Below are positions 32,041 to 41,529 of a stretch of 64,000 bases of DNA, piece after piece. Location of the stretch: positions 248,001 through 312,000 of the forward strand of contig NZ_CP080598.1 in NCBI RefSeq assembly GCF_019598945.1. The letters are read 5' to 3'. A model generated the notes under the pieces. It was not told where the DNA came from, did no database searches, and was given only the letters and a program-made list of their open reading frames with translations. The DNA is from Sphaerospermopsis torques-reginae ITEP-024. Lineage in GTDB: Bacteria; Cyanobacteriota; Cyanobacteriia; Cyanobacteriales; Nostocaceae. The position numbers were made by a program, and so were the translations under genes. Every line of letters starts with the position of its first letter. The first letter of the stretch is position 1.

Positions 32041-33549
32041 TTAATTCTTCCTTGTATATCTATGTTTCACACCCACAGGAAAATATTCAGCATCACCAGT
32101 AGGTTTTAATTCTACTTGTGGTGTTTGATATTCCACCGGAACATAATTTGCAAACTCGCTATTTAAACGCAACAATTGAGTCAGAATAGAATTAGTGATC
32201 TGTGTAATTTTCTCCTTACTACTTTCTACTTTTGGTGCTAACTCCACAACCACAGATAAAAAGCGATTTTTGTCTTCATCCTCTTTCACCTGTAACACAA
32301 ATTTACCCGTTACCCATTCTCTAATTATCGGTTGTTCTAATCCCACAGTCACATTTTCAGGATAAATATTTGCACCAAAATAGGAAACTGTAAAATTAGA
32401 ACGTCCGAAAACATAAACAAATGGTAATTTATGTATTCCTCTATTTTCACCTATTTCACCTAACTCAGAAACCGGATCAAAACCCCATTCAGCTAAAAAT
32501 TTCAACATTTCTGAATAACTAATTAAACCCCCATTATCCAAGATATTATATCTAATTAAAGGAATGCCATTATTACCAGAAAATATAAGTCTACCGTCTT
32601 CAACTTCAAAAAACCGACTACAAGGATCATATTGTACCAATGTCGGTAAACGTGACTCTCCAAATAATGCTTTTGCTGCTTTTGGGTTTGCTGCTAAAAA
32701 TCTTCTAATACAAATACTTAAAGGTGTTTCGTTTCCTAAAACTCCTGCGTCTGCTGTTCCATACATTGACGCAAAATCATAACAAGGATTTTCTGATCCT
32801 ATCCTTTCACCAACTAAACTCCGCCATTCTTCACTAAATACTTCTCCTGCCATTACTAATTTAATTTTATATCGTTTCCACTGTAACCCATTGGCAATTC
32901 CTGTATCAATGACATCTTTTAAAAATGGTGGATATCCTAATAATACAACTTGTTCAAAATTACTGCCTAATTCTTGCACAACTCGCAATATTTCGGTTTT
33001 ATTATTTCCAGGTGTAATGACTGTAATGGGATAACCTTTAGTTGCTAAATACCGACAACAATTAGTAGTGAACATTCCCCCAACCCATGTTCCCAAGGTA
33101 AAACAAACTATTGCTAAGGTGCTTTTATTATCTGCATCAAAACTATCATGAAAAATCTGCTCAAACCGGGTGGCTATTTGTAGTTCATCCGTTAAGAAAC
33201 GCGCCCAAAATGTGGGTTTTCCCGTTGAGCCAGAGGAAGCCGCGATCATATCGCAGCTTCCTAATATTCCATCTTTACATAGTTCTGGTAGAGTGTAAAG
33301 AGAAATATAATTTTCTTTACAAATAACTGGTAATTTTTGGAAGTCTGCTAAAGTGTGAATTGTTTCTCGGTTGATGTGATGTGTTGCTAAAAACGCTTTG
33401 TAAGCTGGTACGGTAGCAGCTACAGTTTTAAATAGGTTAATTGCGATTTCTTGCGGTGTAGTTTTTTGATGTTGTTCCAGTGTTTCTGCTAGGGGAGTAG
33501 AAACAAATTTTTCTAGTTCTTGAATCGCTTTTTGTGTTTTTGGGTTCAT
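32041..33549 (-). CDS. PaaK-like adenylate-forming enzyme (phenylacetate-CoA ligase family)
   Basis: The protein has about 502 residues from the ATG at 33549 (MNPKTQKAIQELEKF). The AMP-binding P-loop is ASSGSTGKPTFW, with VLLGYPPFLKDVID, SMYGTADAGVLGNE and the hinge/C-domain FVYVFGRSNFTVSYFGANIYPENV. It activates an acid as an acyl-AMP, but the substrate is unknown. The open frame continues upstream to 33651 only through heptamer repeats (TCHLSPVTCHLSP), so that extension is rejected. Confidence 0.8.
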   Translation of the reverse strand: MNPKTQKAIQELEKFVSTPLAETLEQHQKTTPQEIAINLFKTVAATVPAYKAFLATHHINRETIHTLADFQKLPVICKENYISLYTLPELCKDGILGSCDMIAASSGSTGKPTFWARFLTDELQIATRFEQIFHDSFDADNKSTLAIVCFTLGTWVGGMFTTNCCRYLATKGYPITVITPGNNKTEILRVVQELGSNFEQVVLLGYPPFLKDVIDTGIANGLQWKRYKIKLVMAGEVFSEEWRSLVGERIGSENPCYDFASMYGTADAGVLGNETPLSICIRRFLAANPKAAKALFGESRLPTLVQYDPCSRFFEVEDGRLIFSGNNGIPLIRYNILDNGGLISYSEMLKFLAEWGFDPVSELGEIGENRGIHKLPFVYVFGRSNFTVSYFGANIYPENVTVGLEQPIIREWVTGKFVLQVKEDEDKNRFLSVVVELAPKVESSKEKITQITNSILTQLLRLNSEFANYVPVEYQTPQVELKPTGDAEYFPVGVKHRYTRKN

Positions 33550-33555
33550 AAGTTT

Positions 33556-33600
33556 AGGTGACAGGTGACAGGTGACAGGTGACAGGTGACAGGTGACAGT
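33556..33600. repeat. ACAGGTG heptamer array
   Basis: Six tandem copies of GACAGGT lie just upstream of the PaaK-like gene, directly beside its ATG region. Confidence 0.9.
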
Positions 33601-33734
33601 GAAGAGGTAGGGGAAATGGGGAGAAATTATTTGTATTTTCCCAATTACCAATTACCCATTACCAATTACCCATTACCAAAATAGTTCGTAAATTACCTTT
33701 TTGATATTGTAGAACTGTATCAGTATATTGATCT

Positions 33735-35465
33735 ATGTTCCCTACCATGTCTGTATATTGCAGTAAGCAACACGCAAATAATAACGGTAACAGTTTTTGT
33801 ACTCAGTGCGGAGAATCTTTACCTCTGACTGTAGGACAGGTCATCAATAATCGTTATGAAATTGGGCGTATACTGGGGCAAGGTGGCTTTGGGCGGAGTT
33901 ATTTGGCGATTGATAGACAAAAAGCCCGTGAAAGGTGCGTTTTAAAGGAGTTTGCACCTCAAGTCACTAAAAAGGAAGATTTACAAAAAGCTAAAGAGTT
34001 GTTTGAACGAGAAGCAAGTGTACTTAAAAAAATAAAACATCCGCAAATTCCCAATTTTCATGAATCTATACAGGTTAAAATTGGTAATAAAGATTTTTTC
34101 TTTTTAGTCCAAGATTATGTAGAAGGTGCTAATTATTATCAGTTATTTGAACAGTTGCAAAAACAGGGAAAATCTTTTTCTGAGGAGGAGGTAATTAACC
34201 TTTTACACAAGATTCTCCCGATTTTGAGTTATATTCATTTTTTAGATATCGTACATCGGGATATTTCGCCGGATAATTTGATTTTACGCCACAAAGATGG
34301 TTTACCTGTGTTGATTGATTTTGGTGGTGTCAAACAACTACCAGCTTATCAAGGTTTTTGGCAAACAAAGTTAGTGGGAAATGGTACTCTGTTGGGTAAA
34401 AAAGGTTATGCACCGGAAGAACAGTTACTTCAGGGAAAGGTATTTAAAAGCAGTGATTTATACTCGTTAGCGGTGACTGCTTTGGTGTTAGTGACTGGTA
34501 AAGAACCGCATTTGCTTTATGATAGTTATAACGGGACTTGGTATTGGGGAAAGGAAATTAAGGTAAGTCCGAAATTAACAGCAGTCTTAAAAAAGATGTT
34601 GGCATATAAACCCAGCGATCGCTATCAAACCGCAGATCAAGTTATCAAAGATTTACCACCACTAACATCTGTTTCTAGTTCTGTTTCTACAGCTATTAAT
34701 ACTTTAAGCACTAGTATAAATACTATGCAACCTTCTGTTAATAAAACAAACACTCATCTGAGCAAGTTGCAAACAATGGTAGCAGCACCAGGAAAACAAG
34801 TATATAGAACTACTCACATGGCGCTGCAAAATATACCTATGCCTATATGGTTGCGTCCTTTTGCTGTCACTTTTACTATAACTATGGGAGTAGGTTTAGT
34901 TGGTGGGGGAGTTTGGGCGTTAGGAAATTTTCTGGTAAGAAGTATGACATCAATTAGTGTACCTAAAGTCGAAGTTCCTGCTATACCAGGTATTAATAAT
35001 CCTACGAGTTTGGGAAATAAAAACCGCAGTATTGAGGAGGTTTTTAACCGTGTGAAAGAGTTAGAAATTTCCCAAGCAGTGTTTATTAAAACAGTAGATG
35101 AAAGATTTTATACTTTAAGACCTGGGTTAGGGGGAAGGGTATTAACAGATAAACCGGAAGATCGGGTTTTACGGGAACAGTGGAACAGTACAGCGGATGA
35201 GTTGTTAAAGAAAATAGAACAAGCAAACTTGAGTCAGACCGCACGGAGGAAAATAGGTAATTATAGTGTAGAAGATTCCCAAAGATGGGATAGACTAGCT
35301 AAAGCTGGTAGATTGGGTAAATATCGTTCATTTCAGGAGTTAAGAGAGGAAACATATCAAAAATTTGATCCATTGTTTCCTGGTCAAGAACGTGGCAGAC
35401 TAAATCAGCAGACTTTTATGCAGTTTTGGTATGCGATCGCCTCTGATCAAGTAGGGAATAGGTGA
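33735..35465 (+). CDS. Membrane-anchored Ser/Thr protein kinase (HRDISPDN type) A
   Basis: The 576 residues begin with a zinc-ribbon (YCSKQH...FCTQCGESL, 9-29). The kinase domain spans about 42-310: LGQGGFG, VLKEF (catalytic Lys), HRDISPDNL, DFGGVK and GYAPEEQ. A Ser/Thr-rich linker follows, then one membrane helix (about 375-405) and a C-terminal domain (440-570) shared with the next gene (KTVDERFYTLRPGLGGR, WNSTADELLKKI, FDPLFPGQ). The kinase is cytosolic and the tail periplasmic or luminal. The ATG five codons later is an alternative start. Confidence 0.9.
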   Translation: MFPTMSVYCSKQHANNNGNSFCTQCGESLPLTVGQVINNRYEIGRILGQGGFGRSYLAIDRQKARERCVLKEFAPQVTKKEDLQKAKELFEREASVLKKIKHPQIPNFHESIQVKIGNKDFFFLVQDYVEGANYYQLFEQLQKQGKSFSEEEVINLLHKILPILSYIHFLDIVHRDISPDNLILRHKDGLPVLIDFGGVKQLPAYQGFWQTKLVGNGTLLGKKGYAPEEQLLQGKVFKSSDLYSLAVTALVLVTGKEPHLLYDSYNGTWYWGKEIKVSPKLTAVLKKMLAYKPSDRYQTADQVIKDLPPLTSVSSSVSTAINTLSTSINTMQPSVNKTNTHLSKLQTMVAAPGKQVYRTTHMALQNIPMPIWLRPFAVTFTITMGVGLVGGGVWALGNFLVRSMTSISVPKVEVPAIPGINNPTSLGNKNRSIEEVFNRVKELEISQAVFIKTVDERFYTLRPGLGGRVLTDKPEDRVLREQWNSTADELLKKIEQANLSQTARRKIGNYSVEDSQRWDRLAKAGRLGKYRSFQELREETYQKFDPLFPGQERGRLNQQTFMQFWYAIASDQVGNR

Positions 35466-35531
35466 TAGGTGACAGGTGACAGGTGACAGGTGACAGGTGA
35501 CAGGTGACAGGTGACAGGTGACAGGTGACAG
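35463..35531. repeat. GACAGGT heptamer array (about nine copies)
   Basis: Near-perfect tandem copies of the 7-mer GACAGGT fill the space between the two kinase genes. This is the longest array of this unit in the window. Confidence 0.95.
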
Positions 35532-35561
35532 TTTTTCCCAATTATGAATTCCTAATTACTA

Positions 35562-37709
35562 ATGACTAATCTTTATTGTTCTCAAGGACATCAAAACCCA
35601 GCCGGTAGTAAGTTTTGTCTTCAGTGTGGTGAGAAGATAATAGAAACTCCTGTCAATAGTGGGATTAAAGCAGGACAAACTTTAGGCGATCGCTATGTAA
35701 TTGTACGTCAACTCGGACAAGGTGGGTTTGGGAAAACTTACCTCGCTGAAGATAGTAACCGGTTTCGAGAAGCTTGTGTTTTAAAGGAATTTTCTCCCCA
35801 GGTACAAACTCCTTATGTTGTGCAAAAAGCGGAGGAGTTATTTCAACGAGAAGCTAGTGTTCTTTATCAGTTACAACATCCCCAAATTCCCCGCTTTCGG
35901 GAACTTTTACGCATTAATTTACAAGGTAAAGAATCTCTCTTTTTAGTGCAGGATCATGTAGCTGGTGAAACTTATAATTCTTTATTAAATACTCGCAAAC
36001 AACAGGGTTTAAAATTTACAGAAATTGAAGTTCGTCAATTATTAGAACAACTTTTACCAGTTTTAGAATATATCCATAATGTAGGTGTGATTCATCGTGA
36101 TATTTCTCCTGATAATTTAATCTTGAGAAGTGTGGATCAATTACCAGTTTTAATTGATTTTGGGGGAGTAAAACAAGTCGCGCAAACTGTTGCTTCTCAA
36201 TATTATCAATCTGGTGAAATTACATCTGGAAGTAGTGGAACTTTGTTAGGAAAAATCGGTTTTGCACCTCCTGAACAAATGCAAACCGGTTTAGTATATC
36301 CTCACAGTGATTTATATGCTTTAGCTGTGACAGTGTTGGTTTTACTGACAGGGAAACTACCACAGGATTTAATAGATACACAAAATTTACAATGGCTATG
36401 GCGGCGAGAAATTAGCCTTAGTCCTTTATTGGGGGACATTTTAGATAAAATGCTATCTCCCAGACCAAGCGATCGCTACCAGTCAGCCCGTCAAATTTTA
36501 GACGCACTGAATGGAAAAGCGGTTAATAACACTCCTAATAATACTCCTCCTGTCGCACCTACAGTATATCCAGCTACTCAACCCCCAAAACCCACAACTT
36601 CCCCAACCACAGCAGGAACTGTTGCAGTTTCTCCTCCCAAAACTCCCGCACCTCCACCAGTTGCTACTCCCACACCCCAAAATACAAGTATTTGGACGGC
36701 AACTAACGTATTTATTGTTACGATAGCTTTATGTAGTAGTATTGGTTTATTGTGGTGGGGTATTAGTAACCGTAGAAACAACCAATATGGAAGTAACCCG
36801 GATGTTACATTAAGTCCTACACCGAGAGATACCCCCACCAACTCAGGAAATAACTATTCACCGGAAGAAAGAGAACGCAAACAAAGATTAAGCGATCGCC
36901 GTCAACAGTTGGGTATAGATAATAGCTTTTATGTGAGCTTAATCAATCAACTCTTTTGGGAGAAAAACCCCAATATCCAAGGACGTACACTCAAAGATAC
37001 ACCAGAAGACGAAGATTTACGGAAAGAATGGGATCGCATAGCTTCCCGAACCCTAGATAAACTGTCTCTTTTAAGTAGTAGAGCGCGTAGACAAATGGGA
37101 ACTTATACCCCAGCAGAACGCGATCGCTGGAAAGTAGAAGTTAACCGCAGAAACGTCAGCAGTCGTGCTTTGTATGACTTAGGTGATGCAACCTTTTTCC
37201 GCGTATTTCCTGAATATCGGGGTAAAAATTTTATAGAGCAACCTATAGGACAAGTTTGGCACGCCTTTGTTAGTGATAAACTCAATGCTATCCTTTCTAA
37301 TAGTGCCTTTGCAAGAATAGTATTTGATCCTGGGACTACAGGTAAAACAGTTAGTGGTAATCTACAACCAGGAGGAGGTAAAGTTTTCATCGCTGGACTA
37401 GCAAAAGATCAAATAATGGAAGTTAAACTAGATGCTAGTTCTCAGGTGTTATTATCTATTTATTCTCCCTCTGGTAAAGTCACATTTTTAGAAGATTCTA
37501 CAGTGCGGACTGTATCCAAAACATTACCAGAAACTGGATTTTATGAATTTGTCGTAGTTTCCACAGCTTCTAAATCTACAGATTATCAGTTAACGGTGAC
37601 AGCAGAAAATCCCCCAGAACCAGAACCCACACCTACAGAAACACCTACAGAAACACCTACTCCAGAACCCACAGAAACACCAGAACCCACACCCACGGAA
37701 ACACCGTAA
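35562..37709 (+). CDS. Membrane-anchored Ser/Thr protein kinase (HRDISPDN type) B with Pro/Thr-rich tail
   Basis: The 715 residues follow the layout of kinase A: zinc ribbon YCSQGHQNPAGSKFCLQCGE, kinase with LGQGGFGKTYLA, VLKEFSPQ, HRDISPDNLIL, DFGGVKQV and GFAPPEQMQ, a Pro/Thr linker, and one helix (near 385-405). The same outer domain follows (LINQLFWEKNPNIQGRTLKD, EWDRIASRTLDKL, FPEYRGKNF). It adds a beta-rich module (TVSGNLQPGGGKVFIAGL onward) like a PPC domain and ends in TETPTPEP repeats. It is a probable tandem duplicate of kinase A with an added envelope module. Confidence 0.9.
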   Translation: MTNLYCSQGHQNPAGSKFCLQCGEKIIETPVNSGIKAGQTLGDRYVIVRQLGQGGFGKTYLAEDSNRFREACVLKEFSPQVQTPYVVQKAEELFQREASVLYQLQHPQIPRFRELLRINLQGKESLFLVQDHVAGETYNSLLNTRKQQGLKFTEIEVRQLLEQLLPVLEYIHNVGVIHRDISPDNLILRSVDQLPVLIDFGGVKQVAQTVASQYYQSGEITSGSSGTLLGKIGFAPPEQMQTGLVYPHSDLYALAVTVLVLLTGKLPQDLIDTQNLQWLWRREISLSPLLGDILDKMLSPRPSDRYQSARQILDALNGKAVNNTPNNTPPVAPTVYPATQPPKPTTSPTTAGTVAVSPPKTPAPPPVATPTPQNTSIWTATNVFIVTIALCSSIGLLWWGISNRRNNQYGSNPDVTLSPTPRDTPTNSGNNYSPEERERKQRLSDRRQQLGIDNSFYVSLINQLFWEKNPNIQGRTLKDTPEDEDLRKEWDRIASRTLDKLSLLSSRARRQMGTYTPAERDRWKVEVNRRNVSSRALYDLGDATFFRVFPEYRGKNFIEQPIGQVWHAFVSDKLNAILSNSAFARIVFDPGTTGKTVSGNLQPGGGKVFIAGLAKDQIMEVKLDASSQVLLSIYSPSGKVTFLEDSTVRTVSKTLPETGFYEFVVVSTASKSTDYQLTVTAENPPEPEPTPTETPTETPTPEPTETPEPTPTETP

Positions 37710-37762
37710 CCAGTAAATGGGTAGATAGAAGTTTGTAAACCGCAAAAAATTCCTTGATGCTT

Positions 37763-37927
37763 ATGAGTGAAAAAATTCAGACCGAAAAAGACAAGTTACA
37801 CTCAAGTAACAATATAGAAATAAATCAAGATATCGAAACTGAAAAAGTGCTATGTCCCCATTGTAAACGCACTGCTACAAATGGGATTAAATGTAAAGGA
37901 ATTTGTGTTGCTGATAGTGATTATTAA
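37763..37927 (+). CDS. Small zinc-ribbon-like protein, 54 residues
   Basis: An ATG frame beginning MSEKIQTEKDKLHSSNN ends CPHCKRTATNGIKCKGICVA then DSDY, giving four cysteines in C-x2-C-x8-C-x3-C spacing. It lies 53 bases after kinase B on the same strand. Function is unknown. The strict Cys pattern and the charged, non-random composition favour a real gene. Confidence 0.6.
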   Translation: MSEKIQTEKDKLHSSNNIEINQDIETEKVLCPHCKRTATNGIKCKGICVADSDY

Positions 37928-38073
37928 GAATTGATAATTGATAATTGATAATTGATAATTGTTTAACTCAATGTTTAAAACCTCTCCGTGTCAGGAGAAA
38001 AAAAGAAAAAATTTTCTCTGACAAAGAGGTAATTGTCAATTTTCCATTGTCAATTTTCCATTTTTTAAATTAG

Positions 38074-38334
38074 TTAAGCGTGTAAATTTACTTGTTCTTT
38101 CAACCAAGAGTCCACAGGTTGTCCGTCTTTACGTTTCAGTTCTATTTCTATTACCATCACTTCTTTAGAACCAGGAGGAGCAGGTTTTTTATGAAAAAAA
38201 ATCTCATATTCTAAGGGGTTTTGATTATGTTCTTTTAACCAATCTTGCACTTTTGTTAAAGCAAAGAATGATTGTCCTTCTGCAAACATTCTGGTAATTT
38301 GCATTTGTAGGGTGTAAGGATTAATGCGCCCCAT
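38074..38334 (-). CDS. Conserved cyanobacterial small protein, function unknown
   Basis: The 86-residue soluble protein (MGRINPYTLQMQITRMFAEG at the start, then TKVQDWLKEH, KEVMVIEIELKRKDGQPVDSWL) has an alternating strand/helix pattern and no membrane segment. It looks like a normal cyanobacterial hypothetical protein. It is isolated by repeats on both sides. Confidence 0.6.
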   Translation of the reverse strand: MGRINPYTLQMQITRMFAEGQSFFALTKVQDWLKEHNQNPLEYEIFFHKKPAPPGSKEVMVIEIELKRKDGQPVDSWLKEQVNLHA

Positions 38335-38409
38335 TGTTTACTCCCATTTTTTTACTTTTTTGGTATCTTCAACTATTATAATAGTTTTGTAGGTAAAATC
38401 AGGTATATT

Positions 38410-38526
38410 ATGAACAACGATTTACTCGCTTTTTTTGCAGGTTTCGCTTTACTCATTACCTATCTCATCTTTTCTGCGCTAACGGAAATGGGTACTAAAT
38501 TTCCTGGTAAAAGAGAGAATAGGTGA
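38410..38526 (+). CDS. Small single-span membrane protein, 38 residues
   Basis: The frame reads MNNDLLAFFAGFALLITYLI, then FSALTEMGTKFPGKRENR: a hydrophobic helix followed by a basic end. An upstream TATAATAG at 38378 resembles a -10 box. It lies before another 38-residue membrane peptide. This size is common for thylakoid complex subunits, but the family is not recognised. Confidence 0.5.
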   Translation: MNNDLLAFFAGFALLITYLIFSALTEMGTKFPGKRENR

Positions 38527-38592
38527 CAGGTTACAGGTTACAGTTTACAGTTATTCATGATTTAAAATTAGCTAAACTACCAATTTTAGAGA

Positions 38593-38709
38593 ATGTCAAA
38601 AATACCAGATCCACAAAAAAATCACATTAAAATTGATCCAGCAACTTTGGTTTTAATAGGATCAGCTTTGATACTTTTACCTTTGTTATTTGCTGGTTTT
38701 ATGGGATGA
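38593..38709 (+). CDS. Small single-span membrane protein, 38 residues
   Basis: The frame reads MSKIPDPQKNHIKIDPATLV, then LIGSALILLPLLFAGFMG: a polar N-terminus and one C-terminal membrane helix. It follows the previous small gene by 66 bases on the same strand. Function is unknown. Confidence 0.5.
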   Translation: MSKIPDPQKNHIKIDPATLVLIGSALILLPLLFAGFMG

Positions 38710-38713
38710 TCAA

Positions 38714-38804
38714 TAGACATCTCCAGAAATTAAATATGCGGTTTCCAGAACCCTTTTAGAGACGTTGTATGCAACGTCTCTACATTCTTTTTCGGAGATG
38801 TCTA
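38714..38804. mobile_element. MITE-like element, about 91 bp, TA-flanked
   Basis: The outer inverted ends AGACATCTCC (38715-38724) and GGAGATGTCT (38794-38803) have TA at both borders. An inner 11-bp hairpin TAGAGACGTTG-TATG-CAACGTCTCTA spans 38757-38782. It lies 15 bp beyond the helicase stop and could also serve as its terminator. A related GTCTCTAC hairpin is near 24553-24580. Confidence 0.65.
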
Positions 38805-38824
38805 ATGAACTCGGTTTGCTTTAT

Positions 38825-41497
38825 TTATTCCATTGCTTCATTGACTGGAAAACGATCAATTAATTGCATTGCTCTTTGGGCATTTTGTCGTAAACTATCA
38901 GGAACAAAGGGAACGTGAGGAATTTGTGATAATAAGTCTAGGGTACGACGCAACAACCTAACTACATCACCTTCATCTAAAGTTGTATTAGCACAAAGTT
39001 GTAACCAGTCCATTCCTAGCGCCCATTGTTCAACTACTGCAATGAGTTCAAATTCTAACCAAATAGGTAAAGCTACGTTATGACGGTGTTGAATTTGAAA
39101 CAGCTTGCGACGAATACCCCGGAGTTTGGCTAAAGCGTCTGCTGTTTCGTTACTGAGGTTAAAGCGTACTCTACTATCAGGGCGTGGTGTTTCTGTGACT
39201 AAAGATGCTGCTGCTGCTGCTAAATGGTGCGGATCTAAATTATCTAGCTCACCACTGGCGATCGCCAATCCTAACCATAACTCATTTTCACCCCGAATGG
39301 CTGCGGCCATTTGTCCCAGTTCTGTGGGTGTTAAATTATCTAACCCGCCAAAGTGCTGTAATATCTGAATTAAATTCAGAAATTCTTCCCAATGTTGCTG
39401 TGAGTGTTGTTGTACTTGTTCTTCTAACTCTTCTAGTTCCGCTTCTAATTCTACACAACGCGCTCGTTGTTTAAATATGTTGGCAATATTCCCTGATTTA
39501 TGCAAGGCATGATTTTCTATTTGTGATTGTACCGCATTCACCCGACTCAGTTGAGCAGCTACTTCCGGTGTCATGTACATATATTCGCTGGGATCGGGTA
39601 TACTTTGGGCGATCGCCTCTGTTGCTGCATTTCCCCGCACTGACTGACCTCGTTTTAAACCTAGTTCATCAGGTGGTAAAATATCCTCTGGTACTTCTAC
39701 CCTGGGCATCTCTGCATATAAATCAATCACATCTGCTGTTGTCGCTACATACCAGCGGTTATCTTGTCCTAAACAAACCAAATAAGACGTAGGTCCAATT
39801 TCAGGAGCTTTACCATATAATATAGCTGTTAACGGTAATGTCGCTGTCATGTTTTTATCTTTCAAACTTAACAGCGTTCCCGTTACAGCAAAATCCAACA
39901 TCATGGAAAGTTGCTCTTGTCTGTCTTCCCGTGCTTGTTCCTGTAGAGTTTTAAATATATGCCGTTCTACTTTTAACCGTTGGCGCAATTTTTCATAAAG
40001 TGCAATTTCATTTTCATCTACTGCGGCTAATTCTGATTCAATTTTTGCTAATTCTGCTTTGATGACTGCAATTTCATCATACTCTGGTTTTAAATACAAA
40101 GTCGCCATATACTGGCCAAAACTGCGTTCTATCAGTTCCTTCGCTTGTTCTAAGGTATGGGTTTGCAAGAGGTTCAGCACCATACCGTAGCTGGGAGTAA
40201 ACTGACTCACCAAAGGATCTGGGGGAGATGTGGCTAAATAAGCGGCTTCTTTTGCACCTTCAAAGGGAGTTTGTAATGTCACAACGTGACCTTGTAAATC
40301 CATGCCCCGACGACCAGCACGCCCGGACATTTGCAAAAATTCTGAAGCTTTTAATAAACGGTGTCCGTTGTCAGTGCGTTTAGAAAGGGTAGAAATAACT
40401 GTTGTCCGTGCTGGCATATTAATACCTGCTGCCAGGGTTTCCGTTGCAAAAACAACTTTAATTAAACCTTGTTGAAATAGTTCCTCAACCAAAACCTTCC
40501 AAGCTGGTAAAATCCCCGCATGATGCGCCGCAATACCTCTATAAAGCGGTGCAATCTGTCCTGAACGTCCGGCTTCTGGGTTACGGGCTAAAAAATCATC
40601 AATCTGCCTACGTAATATTTGGGATTCTTCATTATTCACTAACCATAAATCACCCACCTCAGCAACGGCTTTATCACAACCTCTGCGGCTGAAAATAAAG
40701 AAAATTGCGGGTAACATATCCCGTTGGGCTAATTGACTCAGGGTATAAACTATTGTTGGTGGTTCTGGGCGATTACCTCTACCTCGTTCTCCTATACCCT
40801 TTTTACCACGTCTAATTAAACGTTGATTAATTTTAGTATTGCTTTCATTTAATAAAGGAAATAAACCTTTGGGGTTGCAAAAGTGAAATTCTAAGGGAAC
40901 TGGGCGAAAATCAGAATAAATTAGGTCTGTGGGTCCATGAACACGATTTAACCAGTCCGTGAGTTGGTCACTATTAGCAACTGTAGCGGAAAGGGCGACC
41001 AGTTGGACTTCACGGGGACAGTAAATAATAGATTCTTCCCAGACTGTACCCCGTTGGCGATCGTTCATGTAGTGGCACTCATCGAGGACTACAGCCTCAA
41101 CGCCTGTTAAAGAGATCCCGATTTGACCTATGGGTGTGCCATAAAGCATATTACGGAAAATTTCGGTAGTCATGACTATAATCGGTGCATCCCTGTTAAT
41201 GGAAGCATCCCCGGTTAATAGTCCCACCTGATCGAATCCGAATTTTTCCCGAAAGTCGCGTAATTTTTGATTCGATAGAGCTTTAAGTGGTGTGGTGTAA
41301 AATACTCGTTTACCACGGGCTAGGGCGCGATAAATAGCGTATTCCCCAACCAAAGTTTTACCCGATCCTGTGGGCGCACAGACAACCACTGAGCGGCCAG
41401 CATTGAGGGAGGCGATCGCATCTAGTTGGAATTGATCCAACTCAAAAGGAAAAATCGATCCTAAATTAATTTCTGAAGAGGGTGCGGTGTAGTTCAC
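38825..41497 (-). CDS. Ski2/Mtr4-like DEAD/DEAH-box RNA helicase
   Basis: The protein has 890 residues: Q-like FQLDAIASLNAGRSVVVCAP, Walker A PTGSGKT, TTPLKALSNQK, DECHYMND (motif II), LSATVAN (motif III), ETLAAGINMPAR and QMSGRAGRRGMD (motif VI). The middle inserts a beta-barrel and coiled region (IKAELAKIESELAAVDENE), and the end has a DSHCT-like helical domain (VVRLLRRTLDLLSQIP). It unwinds RNA, probably in RNA decay or maturation. It is a standard large cyanobacterial gene. Confidence 0.9.
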   Translation of the reverse strand: MNYTAPSSEINLGSIFPFELDQFQLDAIASLNAGRSVVVCAPTGSGKTLVGEYAIYRALARGKRVFYTTPLKALSNQKLRDFREKFGFDQVGLLTGDASINRDAPIIVMTTEIFRNMLYGTPIGQIGISLTGVEAVVLDECHYMNDRQRGTVWEESIIYCPREVQLVALSATVANSDQLTDWLNRVHGPTDLIYSDFRPVPLEFHFCNPKGLFPLLNESNTKINQRLIRRGKKGIGERGRGNRPEPPTIVYTLSQLAQRDMLPAIFFIFSRRGCDKAVAEVGDLWLVNNEESQILRRQIDDFLARNPEAGRSGQIAPLYRGIAAHHAGILPAWKVLVEELFQQGLIKVVFATETLAAGINMPARTTVISTLSKRTDNGHRLLKASEFLQMSGRAGRRGMDLQGHVVTLQTPFEGAKEAAYLATSPPDPLVSQFTPSYGMVLNLLQTHTLEQAKELIERSFGQYMATLYLKPEYDEIAVIKAELAKIESELAAVDENEIALYEKLRQRLKVERHIFKTLQEQAREDRQEQLSMMLDFAVTGTLLSLKDKNMTATLPLTAILYGKAPEIGPTSYLVCLGQDNRWYVATTADVIDLYAEMPRVEVPEDILPPDELGLKRGQSVRGNAATEAIAQSIPDPSEYMYMTPEVAAQLSRVNAVQSQIENHALHKSGNIANIFKQRARCVELEAELEELEEQVQQHSQQHWEEFLNLIQILQHFGGLDNLTPTELGQMAAAIRGENELWLGLAIASGELDNLDPHHLAAAAASLVTETPRPDSRVRFNLSNETADALAKLRGIRRKLFQIQHRHNVALPIWLEFELIAVVEQWALGMDWLQLCANTTLDEGDVVRLLRRTLDLLSQIPHVPFVPDSLRQNAQRAMQLIDRFPVNEAME

Positions 41498-41529
41498 TCA
41501 ATCATCTTTTGCATCCAGACTATCTACTA

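Noticed and set aside
33549-33651. Longer N-terminus for the PaaK-like gene
   Set aside because: The extension is coded by ACAGGTG heptamer repeats (TCHLSPVTCHLSP), whereas the family starts near MNPKTQKA.
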